60,000 nucleotides of DNA, taken from contig CM055096.1 of NCBI GenBank assembly GCA_029204225.1, positions 58,915,600-58,975,599 of the forward strand, given 5' to 3'. Both the position numbers and the translations under genes were made by a program. Position 1 is the stretch's first letter. Every line of letters starts with the position of its first letter. The stretch is from Diphasiastrum complanatum (Eukaryota; Streptophyta; Lycopodiopsida; Lycopodiales; Lycopodiaceae). Under the pieces are notes generated by a model that worked only from the letters and a program-made list of their open reading frames with translations, had not been told where the DNA came from and did no database searches. Of the stretch, positions 57,947 through 60,000 are shown piece after piece.

Positions 57947-59023
57947 TTATGTTGATTTAAGTGAAGGAATGATCCAGCCTGCCACCTCATCCACCAGCTT
58001 CTCAATGTCTTCTATGATTTGAAGACGAAAATGCTGTGTCGTGGGATCCATACCCAAGGACTGGCTCATTTCTTTGGCAACAGTAGCCCAAGGTGTACCA
58101 GCTGCTAAGTTTGTTAATAGTTCGCCACCTCGTGAGACAGCATCAGCCATCACAGAGGGAACCTGAGGAAACACCTGCAAGAGATTTTGAACATAAATTG
58201 TCTTTAAAATGGGTTCTTCCAAAAAGCCATCACACATGCCTTCATACCCCATGTCATAGCATTTTATCTCTATCATTTTAAACTTCTAGGTGCTAGTTAT
58301 TGACTGAGTAACTATAATGAACTATTGTCTTTATGATATTACCATTTTAAGAAATTCTTGTTTACTGAACAAACAAATTGCCAATTATTTTGCACAATTC
58401 GACATTTTTAAATCAACACATTTACCCACAAGTTTGTATTCTAAATAGCTAAACTCAAACAAGCTAGGTAAACTGACACGCAACAAAGAGTAGTATGTCT
58501 TTATTTCACATAATTCATGGTGTAAGTTTCACTTCCATAAACCCCTTACTCAGAATTTGAAATAGAAGTTTGGGTCTCCTTAACCATCCACCAGTGCAGA
58601 TAAGCCATTGAATCATGAAGGCAATACAAGTCTACATATTACTTGTTCTGGATTTTTGTTGCTTCCAAAGAGGGGAAGAGCAGAAGACCATGAAACACTA
58701 ACATACATTAATAAGATACAAAATTTCTTTTGGGTTGAAAGTTGTTCTGTACCAGCACGAGAAAACAACAAGAAGATGAACTTGAGAGTATGCAAGCAAG
58801 ATGTTATTGCAAGGTAGTCATCACAAAAATTACTATCAGCCAAAGAGAGTACCTGTTGCAGAGGACGAGTATGATCACCGGGCAAAGTGCGTACTGACAT
58901 GTCAAGGTGTGAACTAACAGCTGAATATGAGCTCAGCATTTGTGCTAGCTCTGGTGTTTCATCTATCACATCATCTTTGAACCGGATCAACAAATTTCGT
59001 CCAACGAAATAGTACGATTTAAT
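57947..59023 (-). CDS. DUF1350 family (alpha/beta-hydrolase-like) protein, last two exons
   Basis: Minus-strand exons are 58853-59023 (57 codons) and 57947-58174 (75 codons plus TAA). They join CTGCAACAG|GTACTC ... TTGCAG|GTGTTT in frame. The first exon encodes YFVGRNLLIRFKDDVIDETP and RTLPGDHTRPLQQ. The second encodes VFPQVPSVMADAVSRGGELL, AAGTPWATVAKEMSQSLGMD and ends DEVAGWIIPSLKST. RNLLI.F..D.IDET followed by a G.HT/L.P motif is typical of the C-terminal part of plant and cyanobacterial DUF1350 proteins. These have an alpha/beta-hydrolase fold, are often plastid-targeted, and have no known reaction. The acceptor CCGCAG|ATT at 59024-59025 implies earlier exons to the right. I could not identify any in 59026-60000. 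Confidence 0.65.
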
Positions 59024-59025
59024 CT

Positions 59026-59740
59026 GCGGAATTTGCATAATAGCAAGAATTAGTCATTCGACCACATGCTAAGTGGAACAGAAAAATAGACACTAGCGAG
59101 AGAGCTGCATTACTTTGCTTACGATCAAGACATACGGTTTTCTTTCAATAAAACAATCACAGAAATAAGTAAAATCATGAACTCAAATAAATATTTCATA
59201 ATGATCAAAGAGTAAGTGAGAGTCATTAGGTAAGTCAGGTGAGAAAGGAAAATGTGCAGTGCAATTAAGAGATTGTACATTTATGTATTCAATGGCATTC
59301 ACCAGGGAAACAATCATTTTCTTGAAGAAAATTTTAAGCATGAAGCTTACACATTGGGATGATTTGAATGATAGCCAAGTTAAAGGACCTCGTTGGGCTC
59401 TAGTGTTTCAGGAACCGTACTTGGGCAAAGTTGCACTGTCAAAAGATTCTTCTGGATGTCCTCTCACCTCCTGGTGCATGAAGCACATCAATTGGCATGG
59501 ACTTATTGCTCATGTCTTTCTCCAGGAAAAGCTGACTTCAAATTGTCTAAAACAGACAGTCATAACTATATTACAAACGGTGTTCCTGAAGCTAGATTCA
59601 TTGATGATCTTCTTGCATAAGAAGAGCATGTTCAAGCCATGAAATATTCAATATTAAGCTTGAGGTGCATGACAAATGATTCTTTGCATGAAGCTTTTTG
59701 CAAATTCTAACCTATTCTTCTTCTTTAGACCATTGATTAT
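59026..59740. other. Presumed intron of the DUF1350-like gene; holds an unrecognised plus-strand frame
   Basis: The plus strand is coding-like at 59380-59620: GPRWALVFQEPYLGKVALSK in one frame, and SHNYITNGVPEARFIDDLLA followed by a stop in another. No family recognised. It may be an old insertion. Confidence 0.35.
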
Positions 59741-59744
59741 TACT

Positions 59745-60000
59745 TAGTTGCCCGTTCCGGAAGGGAATGCGTTCCGGAACTTAAGCCTATGTGGCCTACT
59801 TTTTCCATAGTGCCTTTTTGTAAGTAACCATAGGAGTGGAAGAGTCCATTTTGAGAGAAGAACCTCATTTGCATAATAGAGCTTTATCTTCTTCCATTGA
59901 GAGTTCTCCTCTGTGACGATTTTATGGTTGTTACTCTGTATTATAATTTCTCCCTATGAACCAAGTTAATTAGTTTTATTTTATTGTTGGGCCTTTCACA
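59745..60000. other. LTR-like sequence with an imperfect palindrome
   Basis: GTTCCGGAAGGGAATGCGTTCCGGAAC near 59752 has two TTCCGGAA palindromes. It is followed by noncoding, TATA-poor sequence running off the window. Possibly a solo LTR or a TIR. Confidence 0.3.

Overview
This is a eukaryotic nuclear window from a land plant. The evidence is spliced plant gene models (EMC8/9-like, DUF1350-like), a KOBITO1-like plant glycosyltransferase and the end of a glyoxysomal isocitrate lyase. They sit in AT-rich DNA packed with decayed Ty1/copia and Ty3/gypsy retrotransposons and very long AG/CT microsatellites. Long introns carrying old retroelements and heavily mutated elements suit a large plant genome, perhaps a fern; that last point is a guess.

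Layout. 1-5 kb: an EMC8/9-like gene on the minus strand (four exons; the last one lies off the left edge) with a dead copia reverse transcriptase inside intron 2. 5-30 kb: a transposon graveyard. It holds copia scraps, dispersed repeat families R1, R2 and R3 (names used only here), a coding-poor LTR-type element at 8.8-12.5 kb bounded by direct repeats, a 5' half copia (copia A), a kelch-like fragment, a gypsy chromovirus integrase with a chromodomain remnant, a copia RT/RNase H remnant and a gypsy RT remnant. 30-33 kb: an intact single-exon KOBITO1/ABI8/ELD1-like GT92 gene with a duplicated leader/promoter block. 33-37 kb: tandem repeats, an LTR with a tRNA-iMet type primer-binding site, and the last two exons of isocitrate lyase (ending in SKL). 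The isocitrate lyase upstream flank is a repeat shared with the 8.8-12.5 kb element. 37-39 kb: two long AG/CT tracts and a GC-rich foldback.

39-55 kb: nested and chimeric elements. Copia B (plus) is cut off inside integrase; a copia C LTR plus gag start is fused to copia D (minus, nearly complete but dead); a scrambled gypsy element follows. Inside that decayed gypsy lies a well-preserved open frame (about 51.64-52.5 kb) that I cannot assign. It is interrupted by a single TAG followed by CAA, which invites comparison with leaky stops of rod-shaped plant viruses. 55-60 kb: a tandem pair of tRNA-derived SINE-like units, another CT tract, and the last two exons of a DUF1350-like gene (minus) running off the right edge.

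Of the host loci, the KOBITO1-like gene looks complete. The EMC8/9-like and DUF1350-like genes look intact but are cut by the window edges. Isocitrate lyase appears to be 5' truncated. The host genes show no common pathway.
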